Positions 23,601-35,286 of a stretch of DNA of 64,000 nucleotides are shown piece after piece. The notes beneath the pieces were generated by a model. It made no database searches and had not been told where the DNA came from. It saw nothing but the letters and a program-made list of their open reading frames with translations. This DNA is from Sphagnum compactum (Eukaryota; Bryophyta; Sphagnopsida; Sphagnales), in assembly GCA_965153455.1 (NCBI GenBank), contig OZ234499.1:9048271-9112270 (forward strand), given 5' to 3'. Position 1 is the first letter of the stretch. Each line of letters starts with the position of its first letter. Made by a program: the position numbers and the translations under genes.

Positions 23601-24055
23601 TATAATGAAAAGCTAAAACAAAAAAATATTTTGAGAAAGTGTATTTGAAATGTGTTTAGGGTTTTATGTTTAAAAGTTTGCTGACTTAAGAATCTTTTCA
23701 AAATCTAAGCATTTACAAACATTTACAAGAGGAGTTCACTTTTAACCATCATGGAAAAAAGGTGAAAAAACAAAAAAACTCCAACTTCTTTTCGTAGACA
23801 AAAATCCCTACAAAAAATAGCAAACAAATAAAAATAATTGGAATTTTGTTAAAAAAAGGAAAAAAATATGAATTATGAAAAACATAGAAATTGAAAAGCA
23901 TAGAAATTTTGAAAACCAAAAAAAATCCTTTCATAAAAACCCCCAAAAAAATAATTTTAATTTCTAAAAAAAAAGTTGAAAAGAACTTAAGTTAAATTGA
24001 ACTCCAAGCTTTAGAACGTGAACTCAAACACTTGCAATAGAAATTGGGAAGGGGG
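23600..24055. other. A-rich spacer
   Basis: Long A runs on the plus strand and no supported gene. Confidence 0.5.
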
Positions 24056-24059
24056 AAAG

Positions 24060-24430
24060 AGTCATATGGACACGGAAAGTAAGAAATCAAGGGAACAATG
24101 AAACACGAAACAATGAAGCACGAAGTAACAAGAAAGCACAAAATAATAAAAGAACACAACAATATGGAACAACAAAAGAACAACAAAACATAGAGTGACC
24201 AAAGGCAACGAAGCATGGAATATTAATGAAGCATAGAACAACATTGAAACAAAGGGCAATGAAACATGAAACAACAAAGGGTAACAAAACCCAGAACAAT
24301 AATGAAGAATGGAGCAACAATGAAGCAAAGAATAATGAAACATGGAATAATGAAAGACCATAGAAACATGAAACAATGAAAGAGTAATGAAGCATAGGGT
24401 AATAAAGGAGGGAGAAGCAAAGGAAAATAA
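24060..24430. repeat. Degenerate minisatellite, GAAACA/AATGAAG units
   Basis: About 370 bp of loosely repeated 10-13 bp units on the theme ATGAAACATGGAACAA. On the minus strand all three frames stay open because the repeat lacks stops; the predicted peptides are rich in Phe, Cys, His and Leu and look like repeat artefacts, not membrane proteins. Confidence 0.8.
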
Positions 24431-24544
24431 CAAATGCAAAGGAATGACAAAACAAGGATTGAAAAAAGGGAGTGCAAAAAACAAAGTGGGGCCAAGCAAA
24501 ACTTGTGCTCATTTATATTTTCCTTCGAGTTCTTGTTGAGCACT

Positions 24545-24690
24545 TACATTGCCTAAAGGTAAAACCTATAGCTAACACCTAACTAAAGCCAACACTGCCT
24601 AAAGGTAAAACCTAACACCTACACCTAACTAAAGCCCAAACCCTTGAAGCCTAAATGCCTAAACCTAAAGCCTAATTGAAAATTGGCGCT
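24545..24690. repeat. Two-copy repeat rich in telomere-like CCTAAA words
   Basis: The phrase GCCTAAAGGTAAAACCTA occurs twice about 47 bp apart, followed by further CCTAAA and CCTAAAG words. They are irregular, so this is not a true interstitial telomere array. Confidence 0.6.
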
Positions 24691-25081
24691 TTTTTCCTAT
24701 ACCTTTTCAAGTTTTCATACCTTTCCTAATTCTCATATTCTTTCAGGTGCTCATTGAGCCGATTCTCACCCTAGTCCTCACTAGGGTGAGAACTAGGGGT
24801 CAAGCTTTCATATCGCGTATCATTATTGATGGTATGCATTGATTTTCATTTTGAAAATCAACTTGAAACCCATTAAGGTTATCTCAAAAATTGTGTGAAG
24901 CCCCCCTCCAACATTTTTGCAAACCGTGGGACCTTGTTTTGAGGTGCATAGGCATGAGGATGGTAGCTTCAGCAACAAGCACCCAAAAAGACCCATCAAG
25001 TATGACAGGAAGAAAAAATGAGGCATTCTTTTTTTTCTAATGCGCTGTGCATTTTTACACTCTGTAAGAGCACCTCCAACT

Positions 25082-25190
25082 ACACTACAAAAAGTTCTGA
25101 GGTTTTTTAAAACTGAGGAGGGGCCTGTTCTGGGAAGGCATGCTTTGTGCCAAGGCAGGAGCCTGGACCCAGATTCCCAGAACAGCCTTA
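25082..25190. mobile_element. Fold-back region with CACTACAAAAA start
   Basis: CTGTTCTGGGAA (25125-25136) pairs with TTCCCAGAACAG (25174-25185), a 12-bp perfect stem with a 37-base loop. CACTACAAAAA, a common CACTA terminus, lies just upstream at about 25083. No matching right end was found, so the boundary of any element is unknown. Confidence 0.45.
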
Positions 25191-25439
25191 TCTGAGGCCC
25201 TTACCCAGTGTAAGGACCAGAAGAATTTTGCTTTCAGAAACAGACAGTCATGATTCATTTGAGAGAAGAGAGGCACAGGGGAGGAGCCTTACGCTTAAGG
25301 TGCCATCCTCTGTTGAGGCAATAAATTTACTGAGGGTAGGCGACCCTCACAAATATACTTTTAAAAAATTCTGTCAGTTCTTTGAAGAACTTATGACTCA
25401 GTTGTGGATGAACCCCAGTTGAGTTGATGTCACGTTTCA

Positions 25440-25592
25440 CCTTGGTAACCTATCCCATAAAGGATAGGTCTTGTAGATAGATAGGTAGGTTAATAGGTGG
25501 TTACTAAGTAAGTAGATGCATGTAAAAGGTTAGTAGTTAGTACATAGGTAAGGGTTACTAGATTGTTTTGTAGGTAGGTAGTAAAAACAAAG
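25440..25592. repeat. Degenerate GTAG/TAGG tract
   Basis: Irregular TAGGTAGG and GTTAGTAG words over about 150 bp. It resembles the tract inside the CACTA-like element at 22.5 kb. Confidence 0.6.
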
Positions 25593-25595
25593 ACT

Positions 25596-25684
25596 GTGCC
25601 AACCAGTCACAACCATGGTTAGCTAGGGAACAGGAGCCCAACGGAAAAGTGTTTCCTGTCCACTCACTATCCATCCCTTGTGTT
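25596..25684 (+). repeat. Dispersed repeat family B, copy 1
   Basis: Shares GGTTAGCTAGGGAAC and GGAAAAGTGTTT words, spacing and the ending ATCCATCC with 46233-46325 read on the minus strand. Non-coding. Confidence 0.75.
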
Positions 25685-25689
25685 GCACT

Positions 25690-27560
25690 GGTGGCTGTTG
25701 CTTCACTGGGGCCGTAGTGATTAAGTTGTCAATTTTTGCCTTGAGTTTGGGTACCCAAGACAAGATGAGTAAATGGTGGGTAAATAAAAAACTTGAGCCA
25801 TGTTCAGTCCAATATCCAATAAATGTGCAAAATACACAAGATTTATGCCATGACATTTACATTAATTTTACTTCATTTTTAACATAATTGCACATTAGAT
25901 TATTATTCTATACATACAATCCCTATTCCTTAACATGAGATTAATGAACCAGACCTAATAAATCATTCAATCACTGGATGTTAACAGACCAACTAAACCC
26001 CAAAAGATCGCACAACCATCAATTTTTGGCTAAACTTTGACCAACCACTTTTACAATGAAACACAATGCAATTCCACAATCTCGATAATTTCTCATACTT
26101 CATGAGGTTTGGATTGGTTTACTTTGATTGCAGGGTTTATTTGATGTGCCCAACAATATCAGGCCAATAAAACACATATGAACAAATCTAACACACAGAT
26201 CAAACAATACGAATCCAAAAATGTAAATCAAGGCCATAGTTGTGATGGGAATTATCACATAACATGTTCAGTCAAACTCTCAAAGTCCTCCACGGTATTT
26301 CAGTGACACATCATAACTGCGTCACTGGTTTCAAGGCAACCTGACACTAGTTTCAGTGAGTGCTATGTTTCAAGGCGTGCACTGCTCGCACATCCAAACC
26401 CATGCCAGGTCACCTCAAAACCAACAACACATTTAGGACTTGTCACTGAAATATTGTCGGGGCCTCAAAGTGTTCTTGGAATTTCAAGGCTACAAAAATC
26501 ACCCGTGTGGGTTGATAGTTAATACCCCTAACAATAGAACAATTGGAACCATATATTCACAATGAATCAAGTTCTAGGGGAAAAAAAACTTTTAATTGAA
26601 AAATACATAAGAATTTGGTTCCAACAATATCAAGCTTAGTGCATTCATACAAACAACCTTACCTCCCATATTGTGCCCCCCACCCCTCACATTCAGAAAT
26701 CGATGCTTTTACAATGTGGTTTTCACTGTGTTACCCTCACAAGTTGGCAACCGACAATAGATCAAATTGTAAATCAAAGGTATTAAACAACTCAATATAG
26801 CCAATGTAATTAGAAATGTCCACCTCAATTTGTATAACATATTTGTGTAATTTGTGATTGATATGTTTGCAGTTTTCACACATGCAACATTCAAACCGAT
26901 GCCAAAGATGTCCTTGTTTGGAAAGATCACTTGGGTATACATACAAATTGACTCCACTGTGAAACAGATGGAGCACTTCATTTTGTCTACAACTTATGTT
27001 GTTTCTGATGACTGCTCACTGTGGGTGATACAAGGCAAACACCCAGTTTCTCAGCTCAACAATCAGACATGATAAAATGTTATACAAAAAAGCATACTTT
27101 CTCTAACAATCTACATGCGATTCCTACTCATATCTCACATAGCAATTAAGAACTATAACTTTGAGACCATCTGCTAGCAACTTCTTATGCACACTTTCTG
27201 CAAAATCCTTGCCATTTCCACTTTCTCCTCAGATGTAACTCATTTTGCGCCAGGAGAAGCTGTCCTTTTTTGAACATGCATATTATGACCTAACCCCAAT
27301 GGCAGGCCTTCCACAGGATGAAGAGTAATATGAAATCTTGTTTAGTTTCATACCACATTCTTCCTTCCTCTGAGTCTCGAGCAATGTAATTTTCCTGACC
27401 ACAATTTCTCCACAAAGCATATTGCTTCACATTAAGAAAGCTTAATGCAATTCTGGGGAAGCACAGCACCATTGAAAACAGCACCACAGAATGCAGCATC
27501 AGGTGATCTTGAGAACACACATTTTCGGTTGGGAAAGAAAACTCCACTTGTTCATGAGGC
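25690..27560. other. Gene-free spacer 3' of the membrane-protein gene
   Basis: Small frames on both strands, none recognised. The right part should include the 3' untranslated region of the minus-strand gene at 27568. Confidence 0.4.
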
Positions 27561-27567
27561 TTCACCA

Positions 27568-28173
27568 TCACGTGTCAAATGCACCTCTCAAGACAGTTGA
27601 TGTCCCAAACAACCATGGAAGCAAACACAGGACCACAATCCCAATCCCAATCATATTACCTTCTCTTGCAGCATTCTTGAAGGTATTCCATGAGATTTCT
27701 CTTGCAAAATCACTTGCAGTCCTCACAATCTGATGCTGCCGAGACCTTCCAAAAGATTTGGTAATCAAATAGTCAAAGACAATTGCAGTGATCCAAGTCA
27801 TGATCATTCTTGGAACCATGAGGGCGAGCAAGAAGACGGCAAAGAATAAGCTGATTAGGGCACCAAGGAGAAGATACGCTTGTGCAACTTGCCAAGGTGG
27901 TATGTGCACATCAATAGTATTGTCAGGAGGTCGCCATTGAAGGATTGGTCGCACTGTCAAGGACATGCACCATAGAAGAGCTCCAAGCACTGCTGCAGAG
28001 CATGCCAAGCTACTGTATTCCACTAACCTGAGCTGTGTGGAATAATTCAACACAAAACTAGGCTCCTCCTCTGCTTCTTGTTCTAGTTCTTGTTCTTCTG
28101 GCACTTCCCTTGTCTCTTCAAAGCTCTCACTGATTTCCCCCACAGCTTCTGAAATCTCTTGAGCATCTGCCAT
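27568..28173 (-). CDS. Four-helix membrane protein of unknown function
   Basis: I do not recognise the family. The 201-residue ORF starts MADAQEISEAV and has a very acidic N-terminus (about residues 1-40, with EETREVPEEQELEQEAEEE), probably cytosolic. Four hydrophobic helices follow: about 55-75 (YSSLACSAAVLGALLWCMSL), 96-120 (QAYLLLGALISLFFAVFLLA), 122-140 (MIMTWITAIVFDYL) and 174-192 (MIGIGIVVLCLLPWLF). A basic/polar loop (TKSFGRSRQHQIVRTA) lies between the third and fourth. Leader features upstream support a real gene: an AG acceptor followed by AGGGTTTG at about 28240, and a CT-rich (minus-sense) stretch at 29079-29108. No intron interrupts the ORF. Confidence 0.62.
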   Translation of the reverse strand: MADAQEISEAVGEISESFEETREVPEEQELEQEAEEEPSFVLNYSTQLRLVEYSSLACSAAVLGALLWCMSLTVRPILQWRPPDNTIDVHIPPWQVAQAYLLLGALISLFFAVFLLALMVPRMIMTWITAIVFDYLITKSFGRSRQHQIVRTASDFAREISWNTFKNAAREGNMIGIGIVVLCLLPWLFGTSTVLRGAFDT

Positions 28174-29115
28174 TTCTTCTTGTCCAGAAAAGTCTGCTAG
28201 CTACTTGCAAGGACACTGACTTCTTCGCCACCTTGAGCTTCAAACCCTAATCTGCCAATTTGTGAATGCAGAAAGGTTAGAATTAGAGAGAGCTTCTGTT
28301 TTGTTCTCATCATCGTCAACCCTATTACCCATATCTTGAGATGATGATGATGATGAGCATGTCTGTTGTTGCATCCTTGGAATTGTAGACTCCGCCACAC
28401 TCCAGCATCCATCCTGACCTGAGATATAAATTGCTCCGAAATAATGGAAAAAGAAACTGACCGAACTTCGGAAGAAGAAGAAGAATTCTACAAACTGAGA
28501 GTTTCACCCTTCTTTTCACAAAAATCACGGAAAAAATAAGCAAACTCTCCCCAAATTTGGAAACTTTGCTGCCTCAAGAGATACACAGAACAAGCACCAA
28601 GACTTGCATATGCCAAGAAGCTGTTGTTGCCAGTACCAGTCTTGCACACAGAAACGACGAAAGCACAGGTGTGAGTGACAAAAACCTTGATGTTCAGCTT
28701 TCTGGATCATCATGCAGAGTCTTCGTGCTGTTGCTGTCGTAGCCATCATCCTCACTCTCTTCTTGTGAGAATTTGCAACGGAAGTCTTTCCTCATGGAAG
28801 TCGCAGCAACGGAGAAAGTAACAACAGCAACAGACAAACAAACAAACAATGATCCGAGAGAGAAGGAAGGAAGTCTTCTCTAGAAGGGGAAAGAACAGTT
28901 GCCTAAGTCCCAAGGAAAAAAGGAGTGCACTCTCTTCAGAACCTTCCGGAAATCAGTTGACAAAGTCCGAAACAAAGGTCAGAAACAAACGCCAGAAAGC
29001 AGCCGAGGTCTATAGAGGCGTGCTCACAGTAAACAAGAAGGGGGTTTTACGTAGCTTGGAAGTTGTCAGCAGTAGCGGTGAGAGAGAGAGACGGAGAGAG
29101 AGACAGAGGCGTGCT
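28174..29115 (-). promoter_or_regulatory. Leader and promoter region of the four-helix protein gene
   Basis: Read on the minus strand, a CT-rich stretch (29108-29079), purine/pyrimidine-biased DNA and a probable leader intron acceptor near 28243 precede the start codon. Small open frames here match nothing and are treated as untranslated. Confidence 0.4.
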
Positions 29116-29278
29116 TTCTTGTTTGCTTGCTGCTAAGAGTGATGACTGATATGATCACTATTATGCGTGACACCTTTTTTTTGCAGATTATCGTGTGGAT
29201 CTTTTTCGCAGATATCTGTGAATTTGGTGAACAGGTTTGCTTGCTGCAGCAAAACTGCAATGGCTTTCTACAATGGAT

Positions 29279-29314
<36 letters not shown>

Positions 29315-30420
29315 AGCTTTGAGCAGAGCATTTGTTTGTATCTGCTCTAAGCTCTAACCTTACTGGCATTTGACCTCACAAAGTTGATGGTGATGTGATC
29401 CATCTCTGTGTTTCCACAGCATGAATGTTGTGTATCATACCCCAAACACATGGATTGCAAAACTGTGGGCATAAAAAGATCCAAAATGGATTGCAAGACT
29501 CTGTTGTCCTTGACGTCTTTCTTTACAAAGAAAGCTGAAGAGAAAACTGCTTTCTGTTCACCACCTGATTGTGGAAGGAACTCCTGCTGGTTTTTTCAAC
29601 AGGAAAGGCTAAGCATACAAGGTGAGCAAGATCAAAGTACCACACTGAGACTGATGCAATATTCCAAGGGTCCTTTGAGCTTTTCTCCCCTAGAAATGCA
29701 GCCACCAAATTGACAAACATGCATTATGCACTCCCCTAAAATCATCATTCTGCCTTGTGTTTATTCATCCAGTTGATTGATGCGTTTGGGTGTGGATCCC
29801 TCCAACCTTTGTATTGATTGATCCACCAAATAGAAGCAACCTTGGTGCATGGCAAGGTTCAAGGAGCTGGATGGTCAACAGCAATGAATTGACTCTAAAG
29901 TAAAGAGCTACTGTTTGTGAAGTGTGAGTCCCAGAGAATATATGTACCCACTTTCCACTCTCTCTCTCTCTCTCTGCACACAGATCTGCGGATGGCTCTT
30001 ATGCTCCTGCCCCATTCTCTATCCTTTTGGAGTAAGCAATTGGAAAATTAAATGGGAAAACCGTGCTAATTTGTTGTTAAAACAGAGATACAGAGGGTAA
30101 GCAACTGAGTCAATTGTACAACAAACCTGGAATGCATGCGTTTTACTTTAGCTCCTGCATCTATCTGGTATGAAAGCAGCCAGTAAATTGGCAATCACCA
30201 AGTTTTTCCAAGTTCTTAAAAATTGGGGTTGCCGCAAAATCAATATTAGGAAGCCATCACAAGATCATGTACTTTGAGCTTAGGGGAGCACTATGATGAG
30301 ATTCACCCACAAAGAAAGTGTCTCTCTGTTTGCACCCACTCCAAATGTTGTGAGAGCAACAAAGTATGATTTTCTACAGAGAGTTCATGAAAGAACAATC
30401 ACCCTCAACAAAATGCAAAG
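29116..30420. other. Spacer between two minus-strand genes
   Basis: Includes (CT)n runs at 29284-29311 and 29959-29976. The part next to 30420 should be the OST5 3' untranslated region. No supported exon. Confidence 0.4.
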
Positions 30421-32171
30421 TTACACGTATACGCCAGTCCAAAGGAGTAGAAATAGTGTCCCAAAACCCTGCAAACACCAACCACCAGATTATATAGCAC
30501 TCCAGGTTATATAGCAGATCATGTAGGTTGAAATGCTGTACAAAACAAGCAGTATGAACAGCAGCAGTGACAGTCTCTCACTTTCATCAACAGTAACATG
30601 TATGTATGATAGCGTATTTTCTATCACAACTTACTCACTGACTGCATCAGCTCCCTGTGGACAGTAGTGGGTATAGGCCAGTGTAACCACTACTAGCCTG
30701 CATATTGCATTTCTGTCACAGGTCTGAAACCAATGGGAGGACCCATTGATACTGGCTAGCACCCTACCACAACAGAAGGGAAAACCAGAAGGGGGAAAAA
30801 AAGAAAGCGAAAGAGGAGGTACATGGGGAAGAAAGAACAGAATATAGCAGACAAAAGAGAGAAGACAAACTTCAAGTCCAGAAAGATCAGGACAAAAAAG
30901 ATCATCCACCAACCTATGAACTAGGGATAAACTTTGCAGCATAACAGGGCAGGTGTTCAACATCAAAAGACACTTCAACAAATCAAACTCATAGGAGGAG
31001 GACAAGAGGTAGAAATTTGCTAAAGAGACTGTGGCACAATACCATGGGCATACCAATAGTTCAGCTATAATTGACATTGGCAGAGAAATCTCCACCAGAA
31101 CAATTGGAAGGCAATGCAGCAATGATCATGGTCATAACCTTGTGAGAGTCACTCACAAAGTGTCAGACCATCGCCTTCACTCATGAATAGCACGCCACGA
31201 TACTACCCACTGACTTCATCAGCTCCTGACAGTTGGTGAAGATAGTATAAGCCCAAATCTGGGCTAACCCTTATACAAAATATGCATTGTATCAATGGCC
31301 AAGTCCTCCCAGAATTGAAATGGTTGACAAACAACCATGTCTAAAATGGTATCAGGCAGAAAAGATGATGTTACACACCAGAAATAGAGATGCCACCCCT
31401 CCTGTTGCAAATTCTCGAGACAAACTGCGGCTGAACTTGGAGGTGGTTGCTTCATAGCTGCTCAAAAGCACACAACAAAAGCACACAGTCATCATGTAAG
31501 TCTTACACTCATAAGCAACAATACCTCCTAGCTAGAGAGCCAACATGCTACCACCACTTTGTGCTCCCTTGCACTCGTTGTTTGGAGATACCACCAACAG
31601 TAGCTACAAGTCATGGCCACCTTAGGAAACCAAGATGGGATCTATCTCAGCAAGAAAACACCATTGACAGACACCATTCTCCTTCTTCCTTGCAGATGAT
31701 GCTAAGAGTCTGCACATCAAGCAGTACTACACTGGATAGCTGCACACAGGCAGGCTATGGAACTGATACTCAATAGTAAGAGGCAGCAGCAACATGTATG
31801 ACTGCCTTACATGAAGAAGGCAGCAGTTAACACAAGGCCCACCATGAGCAGAAGCACTGCCAAGAAGGGATACAGTGTGTGAGGTATAGGACTCCCAATT
31901 GCAGTTACCACCACCTCTTGTGCCTGCATGCATGCAACCCCCCAATGCCAGAGCAACTTTATAGTGAATACTTCATGAATGAATCCAAATATGAGGCCAT
32001 CATCAGGAAAAAAGATGCTGCAGCAGACAGCTGAGCACAAGAAGGGCACAAGAGAGGTCCCTAGGGGAGAAAGGAAGCAAGCAAGCAAAGAGATGAGCAC
32101 ACCCAATAAAAATCAAACGCTGTTTGAGAAGTCCAAAGGGTCCGGGTACAGTGAAGAAGAGAGATTACCAT
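30421..32171 (-). CDS. OST5: OST5/TMEM258-type oligosaccharyltransferase small subunit, four exons
   Basis: This is a two-span ER membrane subunit of the oligosaccharyltransferase that N-glycosylates nascent proteins. Coding exons on the minus strand are 32171-32169 (the ATG alone, at the end of a leader exon), 31923-31811, 31457-31379 and 30468-30421. The junctions close in phase (0, 2, 0), all GT-AG. The 80-residue product begins MAQEVVVTAIGSPIPHTLYP, then helix 1 FLAVLLLMVGLVLTAAFFIY, a short loop EATTSKFSRSLSREFATG, and helix 2 GVASLFLGFGTLFLLLWTGV ending YV. The SPIP...YP, AxFFIYE and GFGxLF..GVYV marks are those of plant OST5. The codon for Ile in FFIYEA is split across the second intron, which supports the splice. 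If the leader exon is wrong, an ATG at 31929 gives MQAQEVV instead. A dispersed repeat and gene-free DNA fill the introns. Confidence 0.94.
31120..31240 (-). repeat. Dispersed repeat family A, copy 2 (OST5 intron)
   Basis: Minus-strand counterpart of 6836-6965. It shares GAAGTCAGTGGGTAGT and ACACTTTGTGAGTGACTCTC, in the sense direction of OST5. Confidence 0.8.
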
Positions 32172-32252
32172 GTTGAGAGAGGGACACCCAGGAACACAAA
32201 AGCTGAAAGATGTTGAGTTCTCCAAAACAAAACAAAGAATCTTACAAAGACC

Positions 32253-32253
<1 letters not shown>

Positions 32254-32284
<31 letters not shown>
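32254..32284. repeat. (CT)n microsatellite
   Basis: About 15 CT units in the presumed 5' leader of OST5. Here it reads GA in the sense direction. Confidence 0.9.
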
Positions 32285-32285
<1 letters not shown>

Positions 32286-32289
32286 TCTG

Positions 32290-34230
32290 CTCCTTGGCCT
32301 CAATCTGTCCACTCTTGAAGACAGAAAGCAACGACCCAATGAGACAATCACGGCTAGATTCGTCTTCGCAACGCCTCTTGAAGGTGGACAAATCCGTTTC
32401 TCTACCTGAAGAAGAGATCTAGGGTTTGTTCGTTTGTTCTCACACGTTGTTGTTGCATGACCAGTTTGACCTAATTCCGGGCAGGTGTTCTCAGAGGTGC
32501 TGCGACGCGCCGGAGGAGGAGGAGATAGGGTAGCAGGATGTCTTAGTCAGTGATCAGTGCTACTGGGTTATTTATATTGTGTGCTTCCCTGTGCTGCCAG
32601 AGAGTAGTTTCGCAGTACGAAGGACAAGCAGCAATGGAGAGATTCACAGCCCATGTTGTTGTTTTGTATTAGAAGCCCGAGTGTTCAAGTATTGGGTGGG
32701 AGCAGATGTGCTGGCAGATGTGCTGGATTGTTAGCGAGAGAAACACTTGCTCAGACCGATTTGTACTACATTGTGGTCAATATGGTGCAGCACACAGCAC
32801 ACCCACTGGCAGCTTCAGCAATGCCTGCAAACTACTGGTACACTTCCGATCTCTGCATGCTTGCCACCATTCTTGGTTCCAAATCAATCCCTGCATGCTT
32901 GCAACCCATTGTTCGTTCTCCAATCCCAACAAGCGTGCTTGTAATCGTTCTCAGTGTACAGGAAGCTATGTGCACCTGATTGGTTTTATCCAAGAGACCC
33001 ACAGATCCACATTTACAAGGTGTTTCTAGATTGTTTGGTCCAGGATGGTGATGTCCAAGAAGCAGAGTCTTTTTTTATTGTGAAAGATGCGAAGAATTTC
33101 AGGTGATGATGAGACGGTCATGTTCTCTTTGTGCACAAATGCCATGGTTTTCGTTTTTGAGAGCCAGTTGGAGCTCTTTTTCTGCAAGGCATCACAAGTT
33201 TCAAAAGCATCCATCTGTATGGGTTAGCTGTGGTTCTGTACAGCAGAAAGGGGTGTATATCATGACAACAAAGTGGAGTGGTCTGAGTGCTGCAAGAATC
33301 TCATGACTTGAGAAACTGTGTTCTCCAACAAATGGGCATGATGCTGGCTCCATATTTGATGCAATCTCTCTTATGGCAGCTCCTTGATTTTGGGCCTCTT
33401 GGTGCTTGCATGTGTGGGTGGCAGGTTGTAGCCCAGTAATTTTATTGGATATGTAAGAAGTGGGGATGCAAATGTATGGAGGGCATGTTCCATACCATGA
33501 TTGATGTCATGGATTTCACGGATCATCACCATGTGTGCACATGATGAAACTCCTCTTGCCTACAAATCTTCAATGGCCGAGCAAACAGAATACAGTGGAG
33601 TACCATGTTTGAACAGCTGTTAGTGGCCAGAAACTTTTGCCATCTTGGCAACCATGTTTACTGGTAAGAATGTTTCAAAACAGATTTAGATCACCAAATC
33701 TTGTTGCTTTTATTGAACTTAGTTCTTGACACATCTGTGAGTGGCAGCTAAAAGCTCTGACATATGAGAGAGCTGCATGAACCCCTGGCAAGACTTTCTC
33801 TTTGTCCAAAATAGTAAGTGTTTGAGACCTCTCCTTCTGACAACAGTTGCCAATTACGTACTCAAATTTTGGATCCTTCAGACACAGAGTTGATGAACCC
33901 TGATTTGTGGATGCAGGAATCTGCAGTACAGAACCATTTGGATAACGTGACATATATCCTCAACATTGGGCTGGTGATGATCCAACAACTATGATTGAAT
34001 GGATTTAACAATTGGGAATTGGGTCATTGCAAGCTGTAACTCAATCCATTTTGTGGAGTTTGAAATGTGATCCAAATGATGGAATCTCAATCCATCAAAC
34101 AATGGCTACTCATTGTACATTATGGACCAGGTGTATTAGTCACCTATTAGGTGTATTCAGCCTGGCTACAGGTTGTATATAGCAGCCCATCTAACTAGTC
34201 AAGGTGTGGGAGCACCTTGACAAGTCAGAT
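32290..34230. other. OST5 promoter side and spacer
   Basis: The DNA just right of 32290 is the likely OST5 promoter. Several open plus-strand frames at 32.65-33.03 kb overlap each other and resemble no family. No supported gene. Confidence 0.4.
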
Positions 34231-34239
34231 AACCTGCAA

Positions 34240-34465
34240 TAGATTCTAAACAGGCGAAAGGTGGCTTATACCATATCGGAGCATGTGTAAACTAGTTAGA
34301 TGGCCTGCTTTAACCTGTGGAGTCAGGCAAATGGTGGCAAATACCATACAGGAGTTCCTGGACTAGTTTGATACCCTGGTATAGCCTGGAGTGAGGCTTT
34401 TGGTAAACATCATATCAGAGCATGTGTCATATCAGAGCCTGTAGTAAGGTGAAAGCTGGCAAAGA
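34240..34465. repeat. Degenerate ~73-bp tandem repeat, about three units
   Basis: Units open with GGCGAAAGGTGG, GGCAAATGGTGG and GGCTTTTGGTAA, and continue with ATACCATA/ATCATATC, then GGAG and an ACTAGTT phrase. Divergence is high. Confidence 0.6.
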
Positions 34466-34499
34466 GTGTACATAAGTAGAGGTTGCTAACAGCTAGGCT

Positions 34500-35280
34500 A
34501 TGGCGTGTAGCTGCATGCTCAGAGAGCCAATGTAAAAATTGCTGTGTTTGTGTGCAAACTGATTAGCTAGGTCTAGTTCATTGAGAAAAGTGCACTTGAA
34601 TTGTCCACAAGGGAAACTATTAATGTTCTAAAATTGTTTTTGTTTCAAAGCTATATAACATGGCTATTGTTGAGTGTGAACTGCTGTCCCAGATTATCAT
34701 GCATTTGGTTGTGAAAAGTTATACAACAGTAGTACCAGAAAACTTGGGATCAGAACTAACAATGAGAGCAGTTCTAAACACACTAGGAAATACAAATCAT
34801 AGTTACAAAATCCTGAAACATGGATTTTGAGCAAGCTGTACAAACTTATGAACTAGAGCTCGACCAGATGATGATGAATCATGGAACCAAGGAATTGTCT
34901 GAATTAGAATCTGCTGCCGAAGTGAGATACATGTGATTTCTGTGACAAATTGTATGACATACTTCCAAGTCTAGTGAGTGAGAGTCAAGGTGTATTTGTG
35001 ACCTTTGGTCATTGAAGTACTACAGTTCATGAGCTAAAGATGAAAGCTTGAAGCTTCTGCAGCTGCAGGAATTTACAAATCTGTCTGCAATCTAGTATTG
35101 TCAGAGAATCTGCAGGTGTTGTTGTTTGTGTGGACCTAGCATTGGAAACAAAGATTGTGTTGTATGCAACCTCCTCCGCTACAGCACAAGCAATAGAACG
35201 CTTTTTTTTGTTTTGGGTTTGTAGTTGTCTTCTTGCGACCAGCTGCAGGGCTCAGGATCATGCGTGCAATCTGATGATCA
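34500..35280. other. 3' flank of the NHL gene
   Basis: Likely holds the 3' untranslated region of the minus-strand gene. Nothing else is recognised. Confidence 0.4.
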
Positions 35281-35286
35281 TCATCA

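Noticed and set aside
24545-24690. Interstitial telomere array
   Set aside because: CCTAAA words are irregular and part of a two-copy local repeat.
31727-31945. Minus ORF overlapping OST5 exon 2 in another frame
   Set aside because: The OST5 frame matches the family and splices in phase.
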